Shown: one piece after another, positions 39,605 to 50,158 of the stretch
Layout: each line of letters starts with the position of its first letter
Numbering within the stretch: position 1 is the first letter of the stretch
NCBI RefSeq assembly: GCF_024679095.1
Contig: NC_066517.1
Coordinates: forward strand, 21,490,040-21,554,039
Origin: Eriocheir sinensis
Taxonomy: Eukaryota > Arthropoda > Malacostraca > Decapoda > Varunidae
Length of the DNA stretch: 64,000 bases
Direction: 5' to 3'
The notes under the pieces: model-generated
Database searches by the model: none
Seen by the model: the letters and a program-made list of their open reading frames with translations, nothing else
What the model was told of the DNA's origin: nothing
Position numbers and translations under genes: made by a program

Positions 39605-40716
39605 GGATGTTACAAATATTGACATCATTAATCATCATCATTAAAATGCATGAAAAATAAGTCATCCACTAAAAAGAGTATTGAGATGTTCCATGACTCA
39701 GAGAGCCGCAACATTACAGTAGAGGCAACTGTACACTAACTCCATTACATGGATGTACAGCCACTAAGGAGTAATGAACTACCTAAAGGTTCTTTAGAAG
39801 CCAAAAGGTGCTATACAACTTTATAGTGATGTTTAGAGAAAAGTTATATCTGGTAATATATTTTCTGCTTATTTCTCTCTCTCTATAAGCAATCTAATAT
39901 GTATATACAGTAAACTACTATTTTATTCTCTCTAGAACTTGCAAAAATTTTGCCAAAGTCTATTACGATGCTTGCCTGCCTGGCAGAGCCTCCAGACCTG
40001 TGCCGCAGCCTCTACCTGTGCCACTGCTCTGAGTGGAGGGATTGGTGGTGTGCAAAGTGTCAACTCCTTCATACATACTATTAATGTTAGTTACGGGAGC
40101 TGAACTTATCAATTTAGAAAAAATCATATCTACCTACACTTGAGGCAACTTTATTTACAACTATGTCTACTGACAGTTAAGGGAGGTCATACTACTATAT
40201 ATACTTTTAGTTTGTGGCTTGGAAGGACACACTGAACTTATGGCAAGCAGTTTAGCAAACAGCTCTATGCTGTAGAAGATGAGTAAGTAATAAGTGAACA
40301 CTATTGGAAAAATGCTTGTCAGTAACAGTCTTCCACTCAGAGCATGGGGAGAATGATGAATCAAATTGGGCAAGCCAGGTGTAAATGAAGTGACCCATCA
40401 GATATATGCATGGGTCTTACCTACAATTTGATGTGACATATTCAACTTTACACTAATTTTGCCATATTAGTGCTCACATCCAAATTGCTGTTGGTCTATT
40501 AACCCTACAGGAAGCAAGCACAAGGTGGGCCGAGGACTGCACAAGGTCTGGTCTATCAGTCTGGACTTGGTCTACTTTCCCCTGAGTACAGGGGTCTGGG
40601 GACACCAACTCAGCCCTTCTCGGAATGAGGAGAGTGAGTGGCACATGCAAGTTACTGATTGCCTGAGAGAGTAGCGGCCGTATTAAAGAGAGAGATGAAA
40701 TACGCCTACACTTCAC

Positions 40717-40836
40717 CTTCTGCGGAGGTGGGTGTTCAGCCTCCTTGACCTGTTCTGCTGCTGCTGCGGGCCGGCTGGCCGAGGCAGCGCCACTGGCCTG
40801 GGGTTTAGGCACTGAGACTCCCGTTAAATTGGGTAT
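40717..40836 (-). CDS. unc-13: Cassette exon M, Ala/Pro-rich (40 codons)
   Basis: Seen: acceptor atttttTcatag (T-rich), 120 nt, donor AAG|gtgaag, phase 0. It encodes IPNLTGVSVPKPQASGAASA, then an Ala run and EQVKEAEHPPPQK. It lacks the F-E-x-K motif. Composition is disordered-linker-like. Confidence 0.7.
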
Positions 40837-41073
40837 CTATGAAAAAATTTACAGTTTGGAGAAATTACCCAAAGTCCCTGAACATATCAATAAATAATAA
40901 GACAAGTTAGCAATATTCCTCATAATATATTCATGCACATTATATGGAAGATAGAAAAAAGAAGATGGGATCTGAAAATTATCAATTATCACTGTAATAC
41001 ACATTCATGAACCTCTAGAGTAATTGGAAGATCATAATAAGTTTCAGAACCCATCCATGTGAGCAAGAATCAC

Positions 41074-41217
41074 CTTGATGGGTAAAGAGGTGGGAAGGGA
41101 TGTAGGTAACGTTGGAAGCTTTAGTATTCCTTTCATCTGTCGCATTTTGTCCTCGAAGGAGCTCTGCCTAGATACCTGCTCAGTAGGCTGGCTCAGGGTG
41201 GTCGCTGTGGGACCACT
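41074..41217 (-). CDS. unc-13: Cassette exon L (48 codons) carrying motif SSFEDKMRQMK
   Basis: Seen: acceptor ttcactgttcag, 144 nt, donor AAG|gtgatt, phase 0. It starts SGPTATTLSQPTEQVSRQS, then SFEDKMRQMKG. Its end has a duplicated PTSLPTSLPIK. The open frame continues into both introns for a while, so splice sites, not stops, define the limits. Confidence 0.7.
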
Positions 41218-42074
41218 CTGAACAGTGAAGAGCAAGTTATTCATCGTCACAGGGTCAGCTTCACAAAGGTTACACACTTCACTCAGAGAGCACTGAGTCC
41301 CTACTTCCAAAAGTCAAGATACAAGTCAGCATAAATTCACAAAAAGGAACAACTGTGAGACACCAAGAAAAACATGAGTCTGTTTCCTAATCAATCCTTT
41401 TACGCACAAGTCTATATCTTATGAAAGAACAGTAAATAGAAAGCTCGCAAACTTATCAAGTTCATCATAGAAAATAAAAAGTCACTAAAGTTCTCTATTG
41501 AGACGAACAGATATGCAGTAAAAATATGATAAACACACATGACATTTCAGAGAGTAAGTCCTGCATCTTCAACAAATAATCAAGAGAAGCAGTCAAGACT
41601 CATGCGTAAATATTTCCCGCCAAGTAATACCGAGTCCCACAAGATGGAGTGCTGGTAGAGCAGCCGACATGCCTGTACCAAGCACACTGACAGAACTCAG
41701 ACACGAAAATTAAGACAGTAAGAGACAGAAAGTTTCCTGAACATGTTTCTTAAGAGTATTCCAGAATATATTTCATTGGCAACTTTGAGAAGGCAGTGAC
41801 AAGAGTGCCAGCGTCAGGTGGGTGTCAGCCACCGGGAGGCCCCGTGCTGGCCATGCAGGAAGCAGATGGTTGGTTCAGCATGCTGGGCGGAGGCCCCGAG
41901 AGATTCACTTAACATGCCTCAGGAGACAGAATTAAGGTGGTACCAATGTGAATCAGACATAAAAGTTGAAGCTTATTATTTCTTGTGAGAGGAAGAATCT
42001 TGAAAATTTCCATGTAGTGGTAAACTGTTGGAGATGTGAGGAAAGCAAAGTGTCTAAGTGATGCCTCTATTCAC

Positions 42075-42371
42075 CTGTGCTTGGGAGGACAGTGTCGAGG
42101 GGCCGAGCTGAACTTGCCTCAGCTTGGCCTCAAAATTGAAAAGTTTATCTTTACTCTTTTCTGTCTGACTTTGAGTCTTAATGGAGTGTTCCCCTGAGGT
42201 CACATCATCCTTGCCTGCTGGCACGGCTGGTACGTCAGCCTCGGCCAGGCTTTTACTCGGGGAGGGAGCCTCTGCCAGGGTCTGGGCCTGGTCTGCGGGC
42301 TGGTCTGGCAGCTCCTTTTCAGCAATGTTTCCGTCACTAAGAGTGTGAGGTTTCTCACCTACAGCCTGAAC
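42075..42371 (-). CDS. unc-13: Cassette exon K (99 codons) carrying motif FNFEAKLRQVQ
   Basis: Seen: acceptor gtgctgcaccacag, 297 nt, donor CAG|gtgaat, phase 0. It encodes an Ala/Pro/Glu-rich linker beginning VQAVGEKPHTLSDG. Near the end is SKDKLFNFEAKLRQVQLG, and it finishes SSQAQ. The basic-amphipathic FEAKLRQV segment matches the motif in exons J, L and N. Confidence 0.8.
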
Positions 42372-42544
42372 CTGTGGTGCAGCACACAGCAACTATGTAG
42401 CTAGAAACACCATGTCTCAAAATGTTGTAACTGAGTTTTGGCACAGCAAACTTCTCACCACAAATGCACCTTAGGAGAACTAATTACTCCTATTTCTTTA
42501 AATTCTATCATGATGACATGCAAAGAGAACATGCAGGTGTTCAC

Positions 42545-42661
42545 CTTCTCAGAGGGCGCTACAGCGGACTTATCATTGGACATTTGCATCATCTTTGCCT
42601 CGAATAACATCTTTTTGTTGTTTGCTGAGGTCTCTCTGGTAGAACCTCCCTCTGGGGACAC
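42545..42661 (-). CDS. unc-13: Cassette exon J carrying motif LFEAKMMQM
   Basis: Seen: acceptor gttgtttttag, 117 nt (39 codons), donor AAG|gtgaac, phase 0. It begins VSPEGGSTRETSANNKK and then has MLFEAKMMQMSND. This is one of four clear copies of F-E-x-K-[ML]-x-x-[MLV] spread over separate exons. Probably optional in splicing (symmetric, non-canonical donor). Confidence 0.7.
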
Positions 42662-45215
42662 CTAAAAACAACCACACCTCAGTGCCATCAACACAGAAAG
42701 CCAAGGTGACAGTGCCATGTGGGTGGCAATAAAAGCTCACAATCTAGTGCTCCCGGTGCTCACGTCAGCCAGGAATGCTACACTTTGCCAAGCTATCAAT
42801 CAGTGACCTAACGTGTGGGAGTTGGTGTGTGCTGATTTCCCAAGACTTAGAGTGGTACCAATTTTTCTAGGAATACAAAGGCAGTGCACAGTTTTGGAGA
42901 CCATCGAATAGGAAGGGAAGAGTGTGTAGATATACCAGAGAACTGTGTAAAGACCCTCAGTAACCACTTCCATACACGTCCACCTGTACACAAGCACACT
43001 AGCAATTAAAATATAACTGTTTCAACAAAACCATGACAGTTCATTCTGCTATTCTGTACTTCATGGTAGACCTTCATCATACCCCAACAAGATTGCATAT
43101 AACTGGGTGTTGTTATTACCAGTGATTGATAGTGCGAGCTTTAGTCAAGTGCAGCTCAGTCTACCTTGACTCAGTGAGCTCTTCAAATGGCATCATTATG
43201 CCTACATATTAGTTTTTGTGAACTATTAATTAGTTAAGTGATCTAGATTAATTGAAGATATGAATCATGTATAACCTTAGGATTACTAAAAAGCAATATT
43301 CTATGAAGTCTATGAAGTCTATGAGTCTTTTTGTGGCATTATGAAGGAACACTTCCTTACTTTGCTCATGGTATTTGCTTCCCATAGCTACATCATCTAT
43401 TTATATGAAATAAACAAAAGCTTCATAACCTTCATTCACACAAACTGAAGAAGATTCCCTTTTAGTGACATCATGGCCATCTGTCTTTACTTAAACTAAT
43501 TCTATATCTGCATCAGCGAGTACAGTTTACTGGTCGAGGCAATTTTAATAACCAAAAATGTAAAATGAAAAATAAAGGTTTTATGTATACCTATTACAAG
43601 CAATCTCAGGCACAGATATGAGGCACTTCGCTATACCTAAAGGGGACACTGAGACACACACACACACACTAGGGGAGACTAGAGGCAAGACTAAGCTCAA
43701 GGGAGTATATGTGTGCTGTGACAGTCAAATTATAGTATATATATATATATTTAAAAATATTTCAGTGCAGTGAAATCTTATTGAAATGTGAAGGAGAGTG
43801 AAGTGGGGGGAGAGTTGCTTGCTTTGTTTCATACTGAGCGAGTTATCTTGATCAAGTCTCTGGATATATCTGAGTGCTGCCGATAGCAAAGAATGGACCA
43901 TGCACTGGAGAAACTAAAATTCACCTTTGCGGTTTCACTCTCCGCCTTCACGTGCTCCGTCCGAGTCTTCATGTCGAAATCAATAATCTGGGAAGCGGAG
44001 GAGGTACGGAAGTGTCAATATGATGAGAGGTGAGCGACTCCCAAAACATATTCTTATTAAAGACTATATTTACATGTTATTTATTGAGGGTACTATGTTA
44101 TTATCTCTGTTTTTAGTTTGTATAGGGAAGCAGGAGAATATGTGGGGCAAGGGGAAAAATAAGGGATCAAGGTTGCCTGTGTACAAGAGAAGAGAACAGT
44201 GCAAGGGAGGGACAGCTGGAACTCATCATGAGGGGACTGAGGCAACAAAACAGTTGTCTGTCAAGTGAAGGGAAATAAAACTGAAGGAGTACGCTTGAGG
44301 GCCACCGAGGGAGGAGTGCTGCTAGTGGTGGTGGGGTCTGGTCATTGGTCTAGGCTCTACGTTCCATCATACTCTTAACTTTTCATCTAGTCTCTACTGT
44401 GAAAAAGGTAATTTAGTCATGTTTTAAGTATGGGTAAATATTAACAACTACGTATTCTCAAAATATTGACTGAGCTTCACAAAAACTTCTTTCATTGACT
44501 ATTTAGGGGAAACATAAAGGAAATCTCAAATAAGTGACTTGTAACTATGTAGAAAAGCTGGTCAATGCTTATTAATTACAAAATTTTGTTGTTCACTGTG
44601 CTGAAAACTTTTATCATTGATCTTGTGGTAACAGACCACAGACAGGTGGTACCTGTGACAGCATGATTACTACACTTGTACTCAGACAAGACACTGGACA
44701 TGAGAACGAACATATCAACTCAGTGAGGAGACAAGAGACAATCATGACAAATATAACATCACAATGGATATATCTGAGTATATCATGAACACTGGAGACG
44801 CACAAGACCCAATACAAGCAACTACGTACCACTTGCAATTCAATCTGAGACACAAAGCATAAAAATGAACTCTTTATGTACAACACTGTGTTCACATGTG
44901 CTCTTGACTCACGAACAACGAAAACACGTAAAATTAAGTCGCTTTTTACAAAAGCTTGTTATGCTGATTTTGTGAAAAGCTGTTTCATTGCCAAAATTAG
45001 GAGCATAATACAATACGTATACCACTTAGCACTGATACCACTCTGGATTAAAAACAACCCGTGTGTGCCTCACTTTCTACTCTCATTTATGGCGACACCA
45101 CTGTCAAAGTTTCAGCCTAGCTTGCAGTTTTGAGAGAGCGTCGGACGCGAGAGACAAGGGAAAGGAACTAGTGTACCAAAAGTCTAGCAGGATTAATGTA
45201 AGCAGAAATATTCAC
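42662..45215. other. Introns between exons J, I and H
   Basis: AT-rich unique sequence with tiny (CA) and (TA) runs near 43656 and 43737. Only exon I (43925-43987) is supported here. Confidence 0.6.
43925..43987 (-). CDS. unc-13: Cassette exon I (21 codons)
   Basis: Seen: acceptor ctcctccgcttcccag, 63 nt, donor AAG|gtgaat, phase 0. It encodes IIDFDMKTRTEHVKAESET then AK. The DFDMKTRTE part is loosely related to the F-E-x-K-[ML] motif of exons J, K, L and N. High charge and no hydrophobic core suggest linker sequence. Confidence 0.65.
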
Positions 45216-45245
45216 CTTAGATTCCTGTGGCTTCTCCTCATTTTC
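45216..45245 (-). CDS. unc-13: Micro-exon H (10 codons)
   Basis: Seen: acceptor cttctttcttag, 30 nt encoding ENEEKPQESK, donor AAG|gtgaat, phase 0. It is small, but it has a good polypyrimidine acceptor, preserved phase, charged composition like its neighbours, and the same AAG|GTGAAT donor as four or more other exons in the series. A likely optional cassette. Confidence 0.6.
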
Positions 45246-47733
45246 CTAAGAAAGAAGGAATAGAAAGCTTTGAATAACAAAGAAAAGTAAGAAGGATGAT
45301 GGAAATAGAAAAAGGCAGAGTTGCTTTGGATAAATGTTTGTTTTAGTAATTACCTTTTGCATATTTTAGAGATTATGATCATATGAATGAGGGTGTAAGT
45401 TCAGTAAGATTAATGCACATATTTGCAGCTTTAAGTAAACAGTGAACATAATCTGCTTGAGCTGAGTGTTCGTGTGGCACTGTAACACAGGAGGAAAAGA
45501 CCCAAGATCGCACCCGGCACCCTCTTTCACCCTCCTAGTCACACACTCACTCACACTCACGCCTCCATCACCACTAGTGGCAGGGAAAAAGCAAATTTCC
45601 AATTCAAAAAATGTTACCTGAACCACACAAAAATAATATAAAAACCTGCAATAATACTAGATGTATATAAAATGGATTACATAGCACAACAATTTGCAGA
45701 AAAATACTACAGTACTACTTCTAATTAATACATATATGAAATGTGGAAAGGGATAAGCCTATTGTGGCAGCACACACCATTACTGGAGTCCGCGCCAGCA
45801 CAGCGCTGCAGACTCACCACCCACCTTTCTCCCGACACACCACACGGCCTGGCCAAGCACACACTCGGGTGCGGCCCCAACACCCGGCACACGGCCACCA
45901 CAACACACGCAGAGTCAGGACTCACACTTACCTGCACCACACTCCTGCCATGAGACTTGCAGAGATTGTTTCATGGTTATGAATACAGAACCTCCACAAT
46001 TTCCCATGTCATAATTACATAGTTTGAACATCAGTAAGTGACTATTGCTGCCATTGTATAACTACAAGGGTGTACATTAAACCCCCTTGCAGTTCAAAGG
46101 CTTTGTCAAAATGTTTGAATTTCATTAGTAACTCACTGATACGTAGCTATGCAATTTGTCTAACTGAAAAGCTTTGGCAAAGATCCTCAAAAGAGCAGTG
46201 ACAGAAATCTAAACTGCTTTCATAATGCATACCATACTTCCCTTCAGCAGATAGCTGTACTGCCCTTACAAGCTTCACTTTGGTGAAATGAAATGGAGAT
46301 TGAGCCCTGCACACTTGTACAACACATCCTATATGTTCCCTGCTTCTATTGTACCTCCTGACACACACACACACAAACAGACACACTCACACATGTGCTC
46401 ACCTTGCTCAGGTCTCCAGGGTAGGGTTCTATCCGGTCGTTCACAGCTTCCCTGGACTCCGTGCCACTCTCATACTCAGTCGAGTACTGCGTGTCTCCGT
46501 CCAGGAACCTCTCACCCGACCCCTGCAGGGCATGTGGAGTGTGGTGACCACCTGGCCCACCCTGACAGTGTTACCCCAACACACACACACAAAAAAGCAA
46601 ACATATGCACATCTATACCAGCACACATCAATATATACTTTTTAATATTTATTTTTTATCAAATAATAAACTACTTCTTAGCTGTGTACATTGTACTGTT
46701 TAAGTAAAGCAAATGCTTGTTACACTGTACCAACCTTATGATGGTGTAAATATCCAGGAAAATATATTTTCCAAATTATCAAACTCTTGATAACAAACAT
46801 ACCCATGTCAGTGCATGTCACCTTAACATGTGTGGTCATGTTTGTGAAGAGTGAACAATGCACATCCCTGCTTGTGTTGATTCAAGACTTCAGCAAAAAG
46901 CAAACTAACTACTAGAGAATTATGCAAAGTAGCATTAAAGTAATAGTAACAGTGCATCTTCATCCACCTCATCATTCCCTCAAACATGCAATGCTGGTAA
47001 TGCTGCTGCAAGGCACGACCTTACCACAATATGCCATTGTGGTTAAAAAGAAAGAAAAGGTAAAAACCTTGCTGCTCTCACACCTCAGCTCACGTGAGGC
47101 TGCCTGCACCTACACCTAAAATGTGATGAGCACCGCAGTGCCATCATGAGCAGAAATCTATTAGTTCCTAAGAACAGGACAGCTTTTCCACCATGATTTT
47201 CTTACAGGGAGAATGTGCAGGCAAGCCTACTTCTTTGTTATAAATGCTGCCTCCTAAAGAGTGATGCAGCATGGCTGTTACTTAATCATCCTTTCAACCT
47301 TGCCACAGCTGAACACCAAATGACTGCTGGCTGTCACCTTGTGGCACACTGAGAAATACGTTGGTATCATAACTCATCTTACATATTCAGTTCAATATAA
47401 CAGAAGACAATTTTCCAAACCTTTTTTTCTTATCTGCATCCTTAATAACCATATGCATTTGTCATTAGTCAAATATTTTCTAGGAGTTGGAAGAGCAATT
47501 TTCATCTATCACTGAACTGACAGTGTCTTGGGACGTATCTCTCTTGATTCCCGGCCAAGTGACATACAACCAGTTTCTGTTGTTTAGTTTTCCTGATTTA
47601 TCATTTCTGATTTCAATGCTCCCTGACTGGTTCTCCCTGATAACAGTTCTTGGATTCTAGCTTTGTGCTGAGTTAGCTGAGGGAATACTGAGGAGACTGG
47701 AAGTGAGAGGAGGGGGACTCTAGGAAGCCTCAC
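45246..47733. other. Introns flanking exon G
   Basis: Unique sequence. A GC-richer patch at 45770-45960 has a gtaagt but no acceptor giving a phase 0 exon. Short (CA) patches at 46360-46390 and 46578-46590. Confidence 0.6.
46403..46522 (-). CDS. unc-13: Internal exon G, last of the acidic block
   Basis: Seen: acceptor catgccctgcag, 120 nt (40 codons), donor AAG|gtgagc, phase 0 at both ends. It encodes GSGERFLDGDTQYSTEYESG, then REAVNDRIEPYPGDLSK. This is the last exon in the run with a canonical GTGAG donor before the series of short cassettes with weak donors begins. Confidence 0.8.
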
Positions 47734-47877
47734 CTGCGACGAGTACCGAGGCAAGCCACGCTCTGTGCCCACTATGCTCGATACATCATCATTATCGAAG
47801 GAGTCTGGGTAGTAATCGTCCTCGTAGATTTGAGAACGGCGGTCATCGTCATAGTAATCATCATCGTAGTAAGGGTC
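47734..47877 (-). CDS. unc-13: Internal exon F, acidic Tyr/Asp-rich
   Basis: Seen: 144 nt (48 codons), phase 0 at both ends, donor CAG|gtgagg. The acceptor cccataag is weaker than its neighbours because it lacks CAG/TAG and has a short pyrimidine tract. The peptide runs DPYYDDDYYDDDRRS, then an acidic middle, then GTERGLPRYSSQ. It continues the acidic-aromatic block of exons D and E, so the frame and composition are consistent with one protein. Confidence 0.85.
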
Positions 47878-48318
47878 CTTATGGGTTACAGAGGCTTAAC
47901 TTAGCATACTGCTGGGACAGTGACCAGGCTTAAGTGTATGGTCATGGCTAACCTTGTGAGGCTTCTTTACAGATGGGTTTAATTAATGCAACCTAACTAC
48001 AAAAACTATGCCCTGGAGGTGATCAAAGGTAACTGGATGGCTCTCCACTGTTAGTTATGCAAGGTTTTCTCACTAAGTCTACTTGAAAGGCACAATGCAC
48101 TAGACTACAGTAATGTCAAGACAAGTGTGATTTTGTCCTCCAGCTCAGCAAGAAATGTTTGGTAAATGAATGCATTATAATGATTAGATTAAGAATACAT
48201 GCCTGGCTATGTTACAATAGCCTAAAAAATAAATAAAAGAGGCTCTTTACCATATGCACCTGAGACCATTACCCTATTCCAGCAGGTGACTCTCCGCCGG
48301 GTGTGTGTGCATACTCAC

Positions 48319-48495
48319 ATGACCAGGGTATCCTCTCCTGTCCCAGTGGCCCTCGTAGTCTTCGTCGTAGTATTCTTCCGGGCCGTGGATGTCCTCGTCG
48401 TAGAGAGAGTCTTCGGGAGCCGTCTCGTAGCTGTCCTGCCGCTGCTGCGTCCTGTCCGTGATGGCCGTCTCGTAGCTGTCCTGCTGCCACAGGGA
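48319..48495 (-). CDS. unc-13: Internal exon E with duplicated QDSYETA motif
   Basis: Seen: acceptor tttgtcgtcag, 177 nt (59 codons), donor CAT|gtgagt, phase 0 at both ends. The peptide begins SLWQQDSYETAITD and contains a second QDSYETAPEDS 15 residues later, an internal duplication. It then becomes very acidic and aromatic (YYDEDYEGHWDRRGYPGH). Two copies of a Ser-Tyr-Glu motif could be phosphorylation or adaptor sites (inference). It joins exon D and exon F in frame. Confidence 0.85.
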
Positions 48496-48840
48496 CTGAC
48501 GACAAAAGTGTTAGTGAAGACACAGCCGCAGCAACATTTCTAAAATAATTTATCATGACGAAAAGTGAAAAAGCTGTAAAAGCTTTCTACTTAGTCTACA
48601 TTTATCCACCAATATCATAACATTCTTGGTTATGCAGAATACAAACACCATCCTTTCACTAATATAGATTAGTAAGTAGCAAAGAGCATAAATCAAACAT
48701 AAGACATGGTTAGAAAAACTCAGCTAACAGTTGTTATGAATCAAAAAGCCTATTATGTGCAGCATTTTAATGCCTTTATTAGTTCAATATTTTCTCAAAA
48801 TCATACTTGAATGTAGTTCCAGTAGATGACAAGCCCTCAC

Positions 48841-50158
48841 CTGGTCTAGCTCTCCCTGGTAGCTGGGGTCCGTGGTCTCCGGCAGAGTGGCCAGCGATCG
48901 CCGCTCCGCCTCGTCTGTGGGCATTTTGTCACTCCTGACACTCTCCTGCTTGGTGAGGGTTCGGGCCATGGAGGTTGGCGGCTTTGTCGGCTGAGCAGGG
49001 GAAGGTTGTTTTTGCCCATGCTGTCCAGGAACTACACCTGCACTCTTGGCTGCTGCTGCTGCCTTGGCTGTGGCAACTTTAGTTGTCTGCTGTGCAGCAA
49101 CATTGGCCTGCTGTGCTGCTGCTGCAGCAGTTGCAGAGACTTCCTTCACAGCAGTATTGAGAGTGTCGCTCACTTTGGACGTGATGCCAGACATGGCATT
49201 GAAAAGGCCGCCTTTCTTGTTCATTCCACCAAACAGACCAAAGCCACCAGCAGCAGGCTTGGCTTGTTGTTGCTGCTGCTGCTGCTGCTGCTTTTGTTGT
49301 TGCTGCTGCTGCTGCTGCTGCTTTTGTTGAGCAAGGCGCTGCTGTGCTGCAAGAGGTGTAGCTTGGGGGACTGCTGGCTGCACCTGTGGCCGGTTGGACT
49401 GTGTCGTGGTGACGGTGGTGGTGGTGGCAGTGGTGGTGGCAGCAGCAGTGGTGGTGGTAAGAGTGGAGGGGAGAGAGATGGGAAGCTGAGGAAGAAACTT
49501 GTTGAGGAGAGCATCTGCTTTCTGCTGTGTTGTCCGCGTGGGTGCCACGTGGTTGCCCACAGACTTTGCAGTGGTGGAGGAGGAAGTGGTGGTGGTGGGG
49601 AGCACCGAGTTGAGGGCTTTAGTGGTGGTGATGGCTGAGGTGGTGATGGTGAGGGTGGAGGCAAGGCTGGAGGGAGCAGTGATCATCTTGGAAGCGTCAA
49701 GAGCTTTGCCACTATCACCTTGCAGCTCTGCCATCGAGTCCAAGTGTTCATTGCTCCGGTAGGCATAATTATAGTTCTCATTGTAAGTGTGAAAGACACC
49801 AGCCTCGTCGTAGTACCCATAATAACCATCGTAATTCTGGTAGTAAATCCACGTCCCGTCTTCCCCATAGTAACCGTACTGAGCATAGTCGTAATTTTCT
49901 CCCGTCTTATCGTACCCATAATATTCGTCATACCCGGAATACTGGTCATAGCCGTACCCATACTGGTCGTACTGCTCCCCCGCATACCCGTCATCACTCT
50001 TATCATTCTGGTACCCCTCGTCCTTGAAGCACTCTTTGTTGTAGTCACCATAGTACCCATCTGTCCTCTCCTTGTCATACCACCCCTCCTGCTCATTCTG
50101 GTAACCCTGATCCGTGCGGTCCTCCTTGCCTGCCTCACCCTCTCCCGCCGGCTGTGCA
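48841..50158 (-). CDS. unc-13: Large internal exon D: Tyr/Gly/Asp-rich, poly-Gln and Ala-rich linker, 439 codons
   Basis: Seen: acceptor tctccttgcag, donor CAG|gtgagg, 1,318 nt open throughout. Approximate residue order: 1-110 is a Tyr/Gly/Asp-rich low-complexity zone (repeated YDQYGYGYDQY-like and GYYGYY units). Residues 130-250 are Ser/Thr-rich. About 255-290 holds two poly-Gln runs separated by Lys. A GGFGLFGG...GLFNAM patch at about 295-310 is followed by an Ala-rich segment, and the end contains QESVRSDKMPTDEAERRS and finishes SYQGELDQ. It starts with one nucleotide completing Ser from exon C and ends in phase 0. The composition predicts an intrinsically disordered, possibly phase-separating or scaffold-binding region. 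It is the longest exon seen and is flanked by a good acceptor and donor. A large open frame on the opposite strand is its antisense shadow. Confidence 0.85.

Noticed and set aside
39998..40015. An 18-nt micro-exon (VEAAAQ, minus strand) between ...ggcacag and gtctgg
   Set aside because: The phase fits, but the donor gtctgg is poor and six codons give too little evidence.
45725..45960. GC-rich patch with gtaagt as an extra exon between exons G and H
   Set aside because: The nearest AG gives a 13-nt exon that would break the phase 0 chain; no other acceptor fits.
49006..49638. 210-codon plus-strand open frame opposite exon D
   Set aside because: Antisense shadow of the CAG/GCA-rich exon; Leu/Cys runs reflect the poly-Gln codons read backwards.
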